Counted from the first letter of the stretch, positions 32,053-40,731 are shown. The stretch is 49,650 bases of DNA from Acidobacteriota bacterium (GCA_013290025.1 JABCYV010000007.1:1-49650), one strand, 5' to 3'. Notes: generated by a model not told the origin, from the sequence alone. Program-made: numbers and translations.

Positions 32053-35000
32053 TCAGACCACCGCTGAGACGTCGCCATAGACGGAGTGCGGAAGATGCAG
32101 CAAAGAAGTCGCTTGCCGCTTGAACCGGGCTAGAGTCGCAGCCCAGGTTTCGGCGATCGAGCAGGGGGAAACTACCGGTTCAAGGCGCAGGAATGGTAGT
32201 GCGAGATCGGCGTTCAATAAGCGTAATGCTCGCGGACTGCCAGTGAGTCGAACGTGCCGGCGGAGAACCCGGCGCAGCCATAGATCCTCTCGTACCTCCA
32301 AGGGAGCCAGGCGAACCGATTGCTCGTTATATCCGAAACCGCCGATCGAATCGCGGAGAAGATAACATAGGCCGCCGGTCATTCCTGCACCAAGGTTCAT
32401 TCCGGCTGGTCCAAGAATTATAGTGACGCCCGCTGTCATGTACTCACAGGCGTGCTGACCAACTCCCTCGACGACGGCGAGAGCACCGCTATTGCGCACG
32501 GCAAAGCGCTCTCCCGCGCGTCCCGCCACGTACAGTTCGCCACTGGTTGCGCCGTATAAGACGGTGTTCCCGACCAAAACATCGCCGCGCAATGAGGCCG
32601 CTTCTCCGGCCGTGATGGCGATCACTCCCCCGGACAACCCTTTTCCAGCGTAATCATTGGCCTCTCCGAGAAGGCGAAAGGTTAGTCCCGGGATGAGGAA
32701 AGCGCCAAAACTCTGACCTGCGTTACCGGCAAACACATATGTGTCCGAAGTGTCGGCCGCGGGCCCGCCACCCCCACGTCGCAGCATCTGTCCACTCAAG
32801 TGTGCGCCGATAGCACGATCAGCATTGGTAATCCGGAAGCGACGTTGCCGCGGTGCCAGCGTGTTTTGTTCATCCACGGTGCGATTCAACTCGCGATGCA
32901 AGGTGCTGTTATCTCCGGCTGGACAGGCCGGTTGCTTAGCCACACTGATCGGTTCAAGCAGATCGGACAAGAACCGCTTCGCTTCCGGCGTTCGTGGCCG
33001 TAGGCGGTCAACCGCACCGACAACCTCATCGATGGACCGTGCTCCCATACGGGACAACAGTTCACGGACTTCCGCGGCTAACGCGCGGAAATAGGTCTCT
33101 ACCATCTCCGGCTTGCCGGCAAAGCGTGCCCGCAACTTCTCATCTTGGGTAGCGATTCCGACCGGACAAGTATTGAGATGACACTGGCGCGCCATCACGC
33201 ATCCGATCGCGAGCAGCGCCGCGGTACCGAAGCCGAATTCGTCTGCACCCAGCAGCGCGGCAATGATCACGTCACGCGCAAACTTGAAACCGCCATCGAC
33301 GCGCAACCGCACCCGCGTCCGCACGCCAGCTCTTAGCAATGCACAATGAGCATCGCGAAGTCCCACTTCCCACGGCAGCCCGGTGTTCTTGATGGAAGTT
33401 ATCGGCGACGCCCCCGTCCCGCCGTCATGCCCACTAATCGTAATGACGGTGGCACCAGCTTTTGCTACGCCGGTCGCAATAATTCCTACGCCAGAACTTG
33501 AAACTAGTTTCACGCCGATTCGCGCTTGCGGATTCACCGCCCGCAAATCGTAGATCAGTTGTGCCAGATCCTCGATACTGTAGATGTCGTGATGGGGCGG
33601 CGGGGAGATGAGCATCATCCCCGGCACGGCGTGCCGTAAGCGCGCGATATACGCCGACACTTTGCTTCCTGGAAGTTGGCCACCTTCGCCGGGCTTAGCC
33701 CCCTGCGCGATTTTGATTTCCAGTTCATCGGCGTGCACCAGATATTCAGCCGTCACTCCAAAGCGCGCGGATGCGACCTGCTTGACCCGATTGTTGGCCT
33801 CGGAGCCGTCCCGATAGATCTCTGGATCTTCGCCGCCCTCGCCGGTGTTGCTGCGACCACCCAGACGGTTCATCGCGATGGCCAGCGTGCGATGGGTCTC
33901 GGGCGAAATTGCTCCCAGAGACATGGCCTGAGTGCTGAAGCGGCTAAGCACGGAGGCCTCCGATTCAACTTCTCCCAGCGGCACCGGAACTTGCGGAGCA
34001 ATTTCCAGAAGGTCTCTAACGGCGACGGGTTCGCGTGCATCTCCGAGTTCCGTAAATGCTCGCAAATTTTCCGGTGTGGGCGATTTGATGTAACGATGCA
34101 TGCGCCGCACCAGTTCGGGCGAGCTGGCGTGACGTTCTCCGTTGTGACGGAAGCGATAGAGTCCTTTGTCCAGCAACTCCGCTGCTTGGATAGAGAACGC
34201 TGCAGCGTGGCGGTCTAAACAATCCTGCACTAGATCGTTAAGCCCTTTACCGCCAAGAGCATGCCCCGCATCTTCAAAGTAATCCTCGCAGATATCCGAG
34301 TCCAGGCCGACAGTCTCAAAGAGTTGGCTATTTCGATAGCTCGCAATGGTGGAGATCCCCATTCGAGCGATTACTTTACGGAGTCCCTTCTCCACGGCTG
34401 CACGGTAGCGGTTTGCTCCGTCCGGCCTGAGGGTCGCGGCTCGCTCGAGCGCCAAGTAGGGAAACACAGCGCTCGCACCGGTGGCGATAAGCAGGGCCAC
34501 GTGATGGGTGTCAATGACTTGCCCAGTCTCAATCACCAAGAGGATGTTCCATCCTCCGGCTTCGACCATGGATTTCCAAGCAGCGGCGGCGGCGAGCAGC
34601 GCGGGAACTGCCGTTCGTTGCGCGTCGACTCCGCGATCGCTGAGCAGGATGAATCCAGGCTTGCTGGCGACGGCAAGTTTCGCCTGCGCTTGCACCCGCG
34701 CCAGTGCCGCCCCATCGCCCTCGACTCCATCGGCCACCGAAAAGGTGAAATCGATTTGGTGAGAACGTCCTAGTTCTTTCTCCAACACCTCCAACTGCCC
34801 GCCGTCAAGCAGCGGCGAATTGAGCACCACGCTCTCGCCCAGATAAGTCTTCAACGACATGACGTGACTTTCGCGCAGAGAGTCAATGGGCGGATTCGTA
34901 ACCTGCGCAAAGCGCTGCTTGCAATAATCCCAGAGTGGACGATGCATGCTGGATAGCGCCGCCGGAGGCGCGTCGTCCCCCATGCTCCACACTGCTTCTT

Positions 35001-36387
35001 GACCTTGCACCACGAGAGGTTGAAACAACAGCCGGTATTGATCTTCGCTCCAGCCCAATGCTGCCATGACTTTCGTGGGTTCTGGTGTTGGCGCAAAGAA
35101 AGCGCTATCGCTCGGAGTCACGGAAGTTGCATGCAGTCTTGAAGGTCGCGATATCTTTGGACGCAGCGGCATCGGGTCGCTGGGCCGGACCAAGTCCCCG
35201 CTCGCCAGATTCACCAGAAGCATCTCGCCTGGCCCAAGACGTTGCCGTTCGATGACGCGCTTGCTGCGCAAGTCCGCGATTCCCACTTCGGAGCCGACAA
35301 CCAGCAGGCCGTCATCGGTGAGGGTGTAGCGCAAAGGCCGTAGTCCGTTGCGATCGAGCTTGGCACCCAGAGTCAGGCCGTCAGTGAAAATGAGCGCTGC
35401 CGGACCATCCCAAGCCTCCTGCTCACGCGCTCGTTCCTCGAGAAAGAGATCCAACTCGGTTCTGGCTTGGGGGCAGTTTTCCCAGGCTGGTGGGACCATC
35501 GCTAACAGGGCTTCAGCCGGGCTATGACTCTGGCGAAGCAAAATTTCCATGCCGTTGTCGAAACTTGCCGAATCGCTCACCCGTTCTTCCAGCAGGCGTA
35601 CTCGATTGGAGAGCCCGAGACCCTGGCGAATTGCACATTCTTTGGCCCTCAGCCAGCGCCGGTTTCCGCTGATAGTGTTGATCTCGCCGTTGTGCGCCAC
35701 GAAGCGGAAGGGTTGCGCCAGCGACCAACTGGGTTGAGTGTTAGTGGAATAGCGCTGGTGAAAGATGGCAAACGAACTGGTAAATTCCGAGTCGGCCAGA
35801 TCAGGGTAGAACACCGGCAATTGAGCCGGCGTCAACAAGCCCTTGTAAACCACAGTTCGCGAGGAGAGCGAGCAGAAATAGGTTCCGGGGGGTGCACCTG
35901 CTTCCGCCTCCTTACGTAACCGAAACAGCAGGTCTTCTAAATCGGCGGTTGGTTGCGGAGCTTCGAAGAAGCACTGCTCGATGACGGGGAGAGTGTCGCC
36001 CGCGCGCGGCCCAGCGACTTCAGCGATGGTCGGAACCGGTCGCCAGCCCAGGCATTTAAGGTCGTTTTCTTCCGCCAGCTTCTCAATAGTTGCGCGTGCT
36101 GTCTCTTCCTGGCCACGAGGGAGGAATACCATCCCCATTCCAAACATCGCAGGCAGCTCGATTCCCAACTGATGTGCCTGTGTCCGGATAAAGCGGTCCG
36201 GGATTTGCGTAAGTAAGCCAGCGCCATCACCGCTGCGTCCGTCCGCGTCGACCCCGCCGCGGTGCCCTAGACGCTCCAAAGCCTGCAGACCGCGCGTGAC
36301 TATCTCGTGCGAAGGTTCGTGCCCCAGGTGGGCAATGAAACCCACACCGCAGGCATCGTGGTCGATCGCTGTGAGATTGCGCGCCAT
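32053..36387 (-). CDS. gltB: glutamate synthase large subunit
   Basis: GltB transfers the amide of glutamine to 2-oxoglutarate to make glutamate. The 1444-aa protein begins with a short propeptide and the class-II glutaminase nucleophile Cys13 (DACGVGFIAHLG). A central domain and the FMN/2-oxoglutarate synthase domain follow (PGEGGQLPGSKVSAYIARLR and ISGHDGGTGASP). The [3Fe-4S] cysteines are in CVMARQCHLNTCPVG. The C-terminal beta-helix GXGXG domain (GLSGGVIAITAG) ends it. The electron-feeding GltD subunit is not in this window. It lies 102 nt downstream of cysH, same strand. Confidence 0.96.
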   Translation of the reverse strand: MARNLTAIDHDACGVGFIAHLGHEPSHEIVTRGLQALERLGHRGGVDADGRSGDGAGLLTQIPDRFIRTQAHQLGIELPAMFGMGMVFLPRGQEETARATIEKLAEENDLKCLGWRPVPTIAEVAGPRAGDTLPVIEQCFFEAPQPTADLEDLLFRLRKEAEAGAPPGTYFCSLSSRTVVYKGLLTPAQLPVFYPDLADSEFTSSFAIFHQRYSTNTQPSWSLAQPFRFVAHNGEINTISGNRRWLRAKECAIRQGLGLSNRVRLLEERVSDSASFDNGMEILLRQSHSPAEALLAMVPPAWENCPQARTELDLFLEERAREQEAWDGPAALIFTDGLTLGAKLDRNGLRPLRYTLTDDGLLVVGSEVGIADLRSKRVIERQRLGPGEMLLVNLASGDLVRPSDPMPLRPKISRPSRLHATSVTPSDSAFFAPTPEPTKVMAALGWSEDQYRLLFQPLVVQGQEAVWSMGDDAPPAALSSMHRPLWDYCKQRFAQVTNPPIDSLRESHVMSLKTYLGESVVLNSPLLDGGQLEVLEKELGRSHQIDFTFSVADGVEGDGAALARVQAQAKLAVASKPGFILLSDRGVDAQRTAVPALLAAAAAWKSMVEAGGWNILLVIETGQVIDTHHVALLIATGASAVFPYLALERAATLRPDGANRYRAAVEKGLRKVIARMGISTIASYRNSQLFETVGLDSDICEDYFEDAGHALGGKGLNDLVQDCLDRHAAAFSIQAAELLDKGLYRFRHNGERHASSPELVRRMHRYIKSPTPENLRAFTELGDAREPVAVRDLLEIAPQVPVPLGEVESEASVLSRFSTQAMSLGAISPETHRTLAIAMNRLGGRSNTGEGGEDPEIYRDGSEANNRVKQVASARFGVTAEYLVHADELEIKIAQGAKPGEGGQLPGSKVSAYIARLRHAVPGMMLISPPPHHDIYSIEDLAQLIYDLRAVNPQARIGVKLVSSSGVGIIATGVAKAGATVITISGHDGGTGASPITSIKNTGLPWEVGLRDAHCALLRAGVRTRVRLRVDGGFKFARDVIIAALLGADEFGFGTAALLAIGCVMARQCHLNTCPVGIATQDEKLRARFAGKPEMVETYFRALAAEVRELLSRMGARSIDEVVGAVDRLRPRTPEAKRFLSDLLEPISVAKQPACPAGDNSTLHRELNRTVDEQNTLAPRQRRFRITNADRAIGAHLSGQMLRRGGGGPAADTSDTYVFAGNAGQSFGAFLIPGLTFRLLGEANDYAGKGLSGGVIAITAGEAASLRGDVLVGNTVLYGATSGELYVAGRAGERFAVRNSGALAVVEGVGQHACEYMTAGVTIILGPAGMNLGAGMTGGLCYLLRDSIGGFGYNEQSVRLAPLEVREDLWLRRVLRRHVRLTGSPRALRLLNADLALPFLRLEPVVSPCSIAETWAATLARFKRQATSLLHLPHSVYGDVSAVV

Positions 36388-36489
36388 CTTTCATGTGTAC
36401 CTTCATGGCAGCTCGAAAGTACAATCCAGAATTTCGATGATGCTGATGGATTTTTCTGCGCGTGGTGGCGCTCTGCTATTGAGCCCGAT

Positions 36490-37227
36490 TTACGTTTCTT
36501 CGCAACTCACCGGAGCTTCAATATGCACTAAGGGCGTTACAGCAGATCCGACGTGCAAGCCGCATTCGGTCTTCTGGAAGCCCGACCACCGTCCAGCTCG
36601 AACGTCTTCTCCGGGCTGAATCGCTCGGGTGCAATGGGTGCATCCGATGCTCGGATAATTGCGGTCGTGCAGGGGGTTATAGGGGACGTTGTGCTTGCGG
36701 ACGTAATTCCACACCTTCTCAGTCGTCCAGTCCGCAATGGGGTTGATCTTGACCAGCTTAAACTTCGCGTCCCACTCCACCTTCCGGGCTGAGGATCGTG
36801 CGGCGGTCTGGTCCCTGCGGATTGCTGTGACCCACGCCCGGAGCTCGGAGAGTCTCTGTTTAAGCGGTTCTATTTTTCTGAGGCTGCAGCATCGATCGGG
36901 ATCACTGGCCCAAAGCGCTCGCCCATGCTCGCGCTCCTGCTCCTCCGGCGTCAAAGTTGAGTAGACCCTTTCCACCTTGATTCCGTAGCGCTTTTCGACG
37001 CGATCAATCAGATCGTAGGTTTCGGGAAACAGGAACTCAGTATCCAGCGTGAAGACCTTCAGATCGGGCACTGCCCGCGAGGCAATGTCAATCAGCGCCA
37101 TGCCTTCGATGCCGAATCCCGAAGCCATCGCTATGTCTTTCTTGAAAGTTGTGAACGCCCAGCGCAAAACTTCTTCGGCAGTCCATTGCTCGGCCGGAAT
37201 TTGTACCTGCTCCCAGTGATCTTTCAC
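36490..37227 (-). CDS. cysH: assimilatory APS reductase (CysH family)
   Basis: The 245-aa protein reduces activated sulfate to sulfite using thioredoxin. It keeps the cysteines that bind a [4Fe-4S] cluster in APS-type reductases: Cys113-Cys114 (DPDRCCSLRK) and Cys196/Cys199 (GCTHC). The redox-active Cys222 is in KTECGLH near the C-terminus. APS rather than PAPS is therefore the expected substrate, so no APS kinase is needed. The GTG at 37227 overlaps the cobA stop (GTGA). It is the last gene of the nirA-cysG-cobA-cysH run. Confidence 0.94.
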   Translation of the reverse strand: MKDHWEQVQIPAEQWTAEEVLRWAFTTFKKDIAMASGFGIEGMALIDIASRAVPDLKVFTLDTEFLFPETYDLIDRVEKRYGIKVERVYSTLTPEEQEREHGRALWASDPDRCCSLRKIEPLKQRLSELRAWVTAIRRDQTAARSSARKVEWDAKFKLVKINPIADWTTEKVWNYVRKHNVPYNPLHDRNYPSIGCTHCTRAIQPGEDVRAGRWSGFQKTECGLHVGSAVTPLVHIEAPVSCEET

Positions 37228-38057
37228 TCCGATTGCTCCTGAGTCCCACGAAATTGCTCACTCTCAGCTGAGGAACTGGCCTGCGCTACCAATGGAAGAA
37301 CTTGTTGCTCCAGACTCGACCAAGCGAATTCCCCCCGCAAAGAGGTGTGGTCGGCAAAACGCACGACTTCCCCGACGACCAGCAAAGTGGGAGCTGGTAG
37401 TCTGGGAGCAAGAGGTAAATCCTTTAGGGTTGTTCGATGAACTTGTTGTTCTGGCGATGTGGCTTGCGAAATGATGGCGCAGGGAGTTGCTTGCTTTAAC
37501 CCGGCTTCAATCAGGCGGGCAGCGGTGCTCTGGTACTGGTAACCAGGCATGTAGATCACCAGCGTGGCATCGGACGGCAGGTGTGCTGGCCATTTGCTCG
37601 AGTCAGCGCCATTCGAATGATGGCTGGTAAGAAAAATCAATGCAGATGAAATCTGGCGATGAGTCAGGGGGATATTTGTTGCCGCAGCCGCGCCCAAAGC
37701 AGCCGTCACTCCGGGAACAATCTCGAAATCAACGCCGGCTTGACGTAGAGCTTCAATCTCTTCGCCTGCGCGACCGAAGATGAGCGGGTCTCCGCTTTTC
37801 AGGCGAACTACCTGCAATCCCAGCGCCGCAAATTGGATCAGGAGAGAGTTAATCCCCTCCTGGCTGATGCTCTTCCATCCGCAGCGCTTTCCTACATTTC
37901 GGACTTCAGCCGTCGACGGAATGAAAGCAAGAATCTCCGGCCCGATCAGATCGTCATGCAACACCACATCAGCTCTTTTCAAGGCTTTGTGCGCTTTCAG
38001 GGTGAGCAGTTCGGGATCGCCCGGCCCGGCGCCTACTAGATAAACTTTTCCCGTCAC
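37224..38057 (-). CDS. cobA: uroporphyrinogen-III C-methyltransferase (SUMT)
   Basis: The enzyme uses two S-adenosylmethionine molecules to make precorrin-2, the first step to siroheme. The 277-aa protein has the N-terminal block KVYLVGAGPGDPELLTLKA, the RLKSGDPLIFGRAGEE motif and VPGVTAALGAAA, all typical of tetrapyrrole methylases. The GTG at 38057 overlaps the stop of the upstream gene (GTGA) and has AAGGAGGAG five nt before it. The C-terminal ~25 residues are Ser/Glu/Gln-rich and probably disordered. It supplies siroheme to the reductase two genes upstream. Confidence 0.94.
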   Translation of the reverse strand: MTGKVYLVGAGPGDPELLTLKAHKALKRADVVLHDDLIGPEILAFIPSTAEVRNVGKRCGWKSISQEGINSLLIQFAALGLQVVRLKSGDPLIFGRAGEEIEALRQAGVDFEIVPGVTAALGAAAATNIPLTHRQISSALIFLTSHHSNGADSSKWPAHLPSDATLVIYMPGYQYQSTAARLIEAGLKQATPCAIISQATSPEQQVHRTTLKDLPLAPRLPAPTLLVVGEVVRFADHTSLRGEFAWSSLEQQVLPLVAQASSSAESEQFRGTQEQSE

Positions 38058-38665
38058 GAAATCTCCTCCTTGCCGCGAAGACTCGTGCCGGTCGCGGACT
38101 CAAACGCGCTGCGACTCGCCAGCTCGTGCAGCAGATGCCGCCTGTCCTCGGGATCAATGTCGCTGGCAAATAGTTGGCGCCTGATCTCCCCCAACTGCTC
38201 CAGCCATCCAGCGTATTCGGATCCGAACTGCGCTTCGAGTTCCCTTCGCAGCCGCTGAGCGAGCGCGGGACTATGGCCAGCAGTCGAGATGGCAACTTGA
38301 AGATTTCCTCGACGTACCACCGCCGGGTAATAAAAATCGCAGCGTTCGGGATCATCCACAGCATTGCAAAGAATGTTCCGCCGGTGCGCTTCTCGGAAGA
38401 TGACTTCATTCACCGCAGTAGAATTAGTCGCGGCAACTACTAGAACAACGCCGTCCAGATCGGAAGCTTCAAAGTTTCGCTGCTCCCAGGTAATCACTCC
38501 AGCGTGGGCCCAGTCACCAACCGTCGCAGTCGCGTGCGGCGCTACAACTCGGACTCTGGCCCCTGCCGTGATCAAGCTACGAATCTTTCCCTGGCCGATC
38601 GTGCCCGCTCCCACGACTAAGCACGGTCGATCGTCGAGTTTTAGAAAGATTGGAAACAAGCTCAT
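38054..38665 (-). CDS. precorrin-2 dehydrogenase / sirohydrochlorin ferrochelatase
   Basis: A 203-aa counterpart of the N-terminal half of CysG or of Met8p, which oxidises precorrin-2 with NAD and inserts iron to form siroheme. It shows LFPIFLKLDDRPCLVVGAG, the nucleotide-binding loop VGAGTIGQGK, LCNAVDDPERCDFYYPA and ISTAGHSPALAQRLR. The ATG at 38665 gives a normal family start; an ATG at 38704 overlaps the end of the reductase gene and adds 13 residues unlike the family. It lies 22 nt after the reductase stop. Confidence 0.92.
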   Translation of the reverse strand: MSLFPIFLKLDDRPCLVVGAGTIGQGKIRSLITAGARVRVVAPHATATVGDWAHAGVITWEQRNFEASDLDGVVLVVAATNSTAVNEVIFREAHRRNILCNAVDDPERCDFYYPAVVRRGNLQVAISTAGHSPALAQRLRRELEAQFGSEYAGWLEQLGEIRRQLFASDIDPEDRRHLLHELASRSAFESATGTSLRGKEEIS

Positions 38666-38687
38666 AGCTTTACCCTTTTTCGCATGA

Positions 38688-40388
38688 CTAGCCTTCCACC
38701 ACATGCGGCGCCCGCCCAGGCGACGGATCCCTCGCTACCGCAGCCACCAACTCACCCGCCAGGCACTCGCGCAACTCCTCATCGCTGTATCTCGCAAAGA
38801 ACCGCCGCAGATTCTCTCCTGGCAGCCGTTCATCCAAATAGCGCCGCAGCAGGCGCTCGATCGCGTCCGGAACCTCACTAGCCAAGCAGCGATAGCCGAT
38901 GGGCCGGGCCACTGATTGGTGCAGCCCGACCGCGCCGCCCACACAAAAGTAGTAGGCGTCCAGCATGCGGTCTCCAACTTTGATCTTCTTGCCCTCGATG
39001 CCAACGTCGGCAATCCAATGCTGGCCGCAACTGTTGGGGCATCCGGTGACATGCAGCTTCAGGTGTTGGTCGAAGCCGGGGAGTCGTTCTTCCAATTCCT
39101 CTACCAGCCAACGGGAAAAACTCTTGGTTTCTGTGATCGCGAGCTTGCAGAATTCAGAACCGCTGCAGGCAATCGCGCCGCGCCAGAACGGCGAGCCGGC
39201 AACTAGGAGGCCGGCACTGTTCAATTGGCTCGCCAGCGCATCCACGTTCTGGCGCGGCACATTCACGATTAATAGGTTTTGCATGTTGGTGGTGCGCAGT
39301 TCGCCGTTGGCGAAACGGTCGGACAGATCTGCCGCGGCTTGCATTTGCTGAGCCGTAATCCGGCCACGCAGCACTGCCGCTCCCACATAGCAATACCCAG
39401 GCTGTTTCTGTTGATGGATTCCAACATGATCGCGATAGACGTCCTGGGGTGGCCACTCCTCTGCCGCGGGTTCCAGTCGGAAACCGATTCGCTGTTCCAG
39501 TTCGTGCTGAAAACTATCGGCGGTCCAACCGTGCTTCAGGAAGAGGAATTTGAGACGGGCCCGCTCCCGGTTTTCCCGTAGCTTTTCGCTTTCCCGGAAA
39601 ATCTCGGCAATTCCCTTGAGAACCGGGATTACTTGCTGCCGTCTCACGAAGGCATTCAGACGCACGGCCAGATGCGGGTCGGTAGATAAGCCTCCACCTA
39701 CGCGCAAGGAGTAACCGATCTCCGAATCGTCGCCAGCACGGCGGATTGCGGTCAGCCCAACGTCATTGATTTCGGGATAGGCGCACCACACTTTGCAGCC
39801 GGTAATGCAAATCTTGAATTTGCGCGGGAGATTGTAAAACTCGGCATTGCCCACGAAAAACTGATTGGCTTCGAGCCCCAGCGGAGAAGCATCGCAGATC
39901 TCATCCGCATCCACGCCGGCCAAAGGGCAGCCGGTGATATTGCGGGTGTCGTCGCCGCAAGAACCCATGGTAGTAAGGCCGGCACGCCAGAGCGCATCCA
40001 GGACTTCTGGCAAGCTCTCGATCGTCACCCAGTGCAGCTGAATATTCTGTCTTACAGTCAGGTCCGCCGTGCCTTTGGCATAGCGCTCGGTGACCGCTGC
40101 GATGGTTCGAAGTTGGTCGGAACGCAACAGGCCGCCCGGAATCCGGATACGGACCATGAAGTACGGAAGCGCCTTGCCCTCACCATTCTTTCCGCCAACC
40201 ACGCCGGCGCCGTCGCCCTGGGTGTAAACCCCCCACCAACGGAAATAGGTACCCAGCCATTCTGGGGTGATGGAGCCAAATCCCTCGCGCGCAAAGCGCC
40301 GAATTTCGTCGAGGCCTTCCCACGGGTTCTTTTCCCGTTTGAGCCGTTCGACGCGCTGTGCTTTCGTCTCTGTGCCTGTGTTGGACAT
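38688..40388 (-). CDS. nirA: ferredoxin-type sulfite (or nitrite) reductase
   Basis: The 566-aa siroheme enzyme carries the shared [4Fe-4S]-siroheme ligands Cys408, Cys414, Cys450 and Cys454 (ACSGSEFC and TGCPNSCG). Two ferredoxin-reductase-like half domains are present, as in mycobacterial NirA/SirA. Sequence alone does not separate sulfite from nitrite reductases. The operon with APS reductase and siroheme genes, and the poly-Cys leader in front, argue for sulfite. The ATG at 40388 follows directly on the U-tract of the attenuator. Four codons upstream are open but lie inside the hairpin. The only Shine-Dalgarno-like text (GGTGGG) is the 3' arm of that hairpin. Confidence 0.92.
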   Translation of the reverse strand: MSNTGTETKAQRVERLKREKNPWEGLDEIRRFAREGFGSITPEWLGTYFRWWGVYTQGDGAGVVGGKNGEGKALPYFMVRIRIPGGLLRSDQLRTIAAVTERYAKGTADLTVRQNIQLHWVTIESLPEVLDALWRAGLTTMGSCGDDTRNITGCPLAGVDADEICDASPLGLEANQFFVGNAEFYNLPRKFKICITGCKVWCAYPEINDVGLTAIRRAGDDSEIGYSLRVGGGLSTDPHLAVRLNAFVRRQQVIPVLKGIAEIFRESEKLRENRERARLKFLFLKHGWTADSFQHELEQRIGFRLEPAAEEWPPQDVYRDHVGIHQQKQPGYCYVGAAVLRGRITAQQMQAAADLSDRFANGELRTTNMQNLLIVNVPRQNVDALASQLNSAGLLVAGSPFWRGAIACSGSEFCKLAITETKSFSRWLVEELEERLPGFDQHLKLHVTGCPNSCGQHWIADVGIEGKKIKVGDRMLDAYYFCVGGAVGLHQSVARPIGYRCLASEVPDAIERLLRRYLDERLPGENLRRFFARYSDEELRECLAGELVAAVARDPSPGRAPHVVEG

Positions 40389-40426
40389 AAAAAAACCCAC
40401 CGCCAGTAGCCTGCACTGGCGGTGGG
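40389..40426 (-). terminator. attenuator terminator of the sulfite-reductase operon
   Basis: On the minus strand, CCCACCGCCAG (40416-40426) pairs perfectly over 11 bp with CTGGCGGTGGG (40396-40406) around a 9-nt loop. Seven U residues (40389-40395) follow and touch the nirA ATG. Competing helices exist: segment 1 CGCCGGTG (40511-40518) with segment 2 CACTGGCG (40473-40480), 8 bp with one G-U; and segment 2 with segment 3 CGCCAGTG (40414-40421), 8 perfect bp. The 2:3 helix excludes the terminator. Confidence 0.88.
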
Positions 40427-40452
40427 TATAATTGCCGATTTCTAAATGAAAC

Positions 40453-40539
40453 TTAGCTCAGCAGCCTCCCTACGCCAGTGGACGCACCCGTACAACAACA
40501 AAAGCAACAGCACCGGCGAAGCTGATTAGAGGCCAACAT
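40453..40539 (-). CDS. poly-cysteine leader peptide (28 aa) of the sulfite-reductase operon
   Basis: The minus-strand ORF starts at an ATG only nine nt after a strong -10 element, so its mRNA is probably leaderless. Codons 8-18 read RRCCCFCCCTG; the six Cys codons (40492-40512) lie between attenuator segments 1 and 2. The stop TAA is at 40453-40455, 27 nt before the terminator stem. Stalling for lack of Cys-tRNA would cover segment 1, free segment 2 to pair with segment 3 and allow read-through into nirA. Similar leaderless poly-Cys ORFs act as cysteine attenuators in mycobacteria; I know of none described in Acidobacteriota. The peptide itself probably has no further role. Confidence 0.85.
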   Translation of the reverse strand: MLASNQLRRCCCFCCCTGASTGVGRLLS

Positions 40540-40547
40540 CAGAGTGG

Positions 40548-40576
40548 ATAGTAGGCGAACTGCATAGACCTGTCAA
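40548..40576 (-). promoter_or_regulatory. sigma-70 promoter of the sulfite-assimilation operon
   Basis: On the minus strand, a perfect -35 TTGACA (40571-40576) is followed after exactly 17 nt by TACTAT (40548-40553, 4/6 match to TATAAT). The expected start is at about 40539-40541, at or within two nt of the leader-peptide ATG. This is the best promoter match found in the window. Confidence 0.75.
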
Positions 40577-40621
40577 TACGCTTTTTGGATGAATGAATGA
40601 AAAATTTGGATGCAATCAATC

Positions 40622-40681
40622 AAAAAAAACGGCCTGCTGAAATGCACTAACATGCATAAGTCGTTATGTATAAGCCCGTTT
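40622..40681 (-). terminator. probable terminator of the TonB receptor - VWFA unit
   Basis: On the minus strand, AAACGG-GCT pairs with AGC-(AGG bulge)-CCGTTT, with an inner ATGCA/TGCAT stem, and a run of eight T follows (40622-40629). It lies 50 nt after the VWFA-protein stop and ends before the -35 element of the next promoter, so it would insulate the sulfite-reductase operon. Confidence 0.5.
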
Positions 40682-40731
40682 GGCGTTCGCTCATAGCTGA
40701 TGATAGGCCCGAGGTTATACCAGATGGGTGC

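Noticed and set aside
33676-34218. 180-aa open frame on the plus strand, and similar long frames across 32-36 kb
   Set aside because: These are antisense to gltB, a complete and well-conserved gene.
40389-40560. SAM or other known riboswitch before nirA
   Set aside because: No SAM-box consensus is visible, whereas a poly-Cys ORF and three matching segments are.
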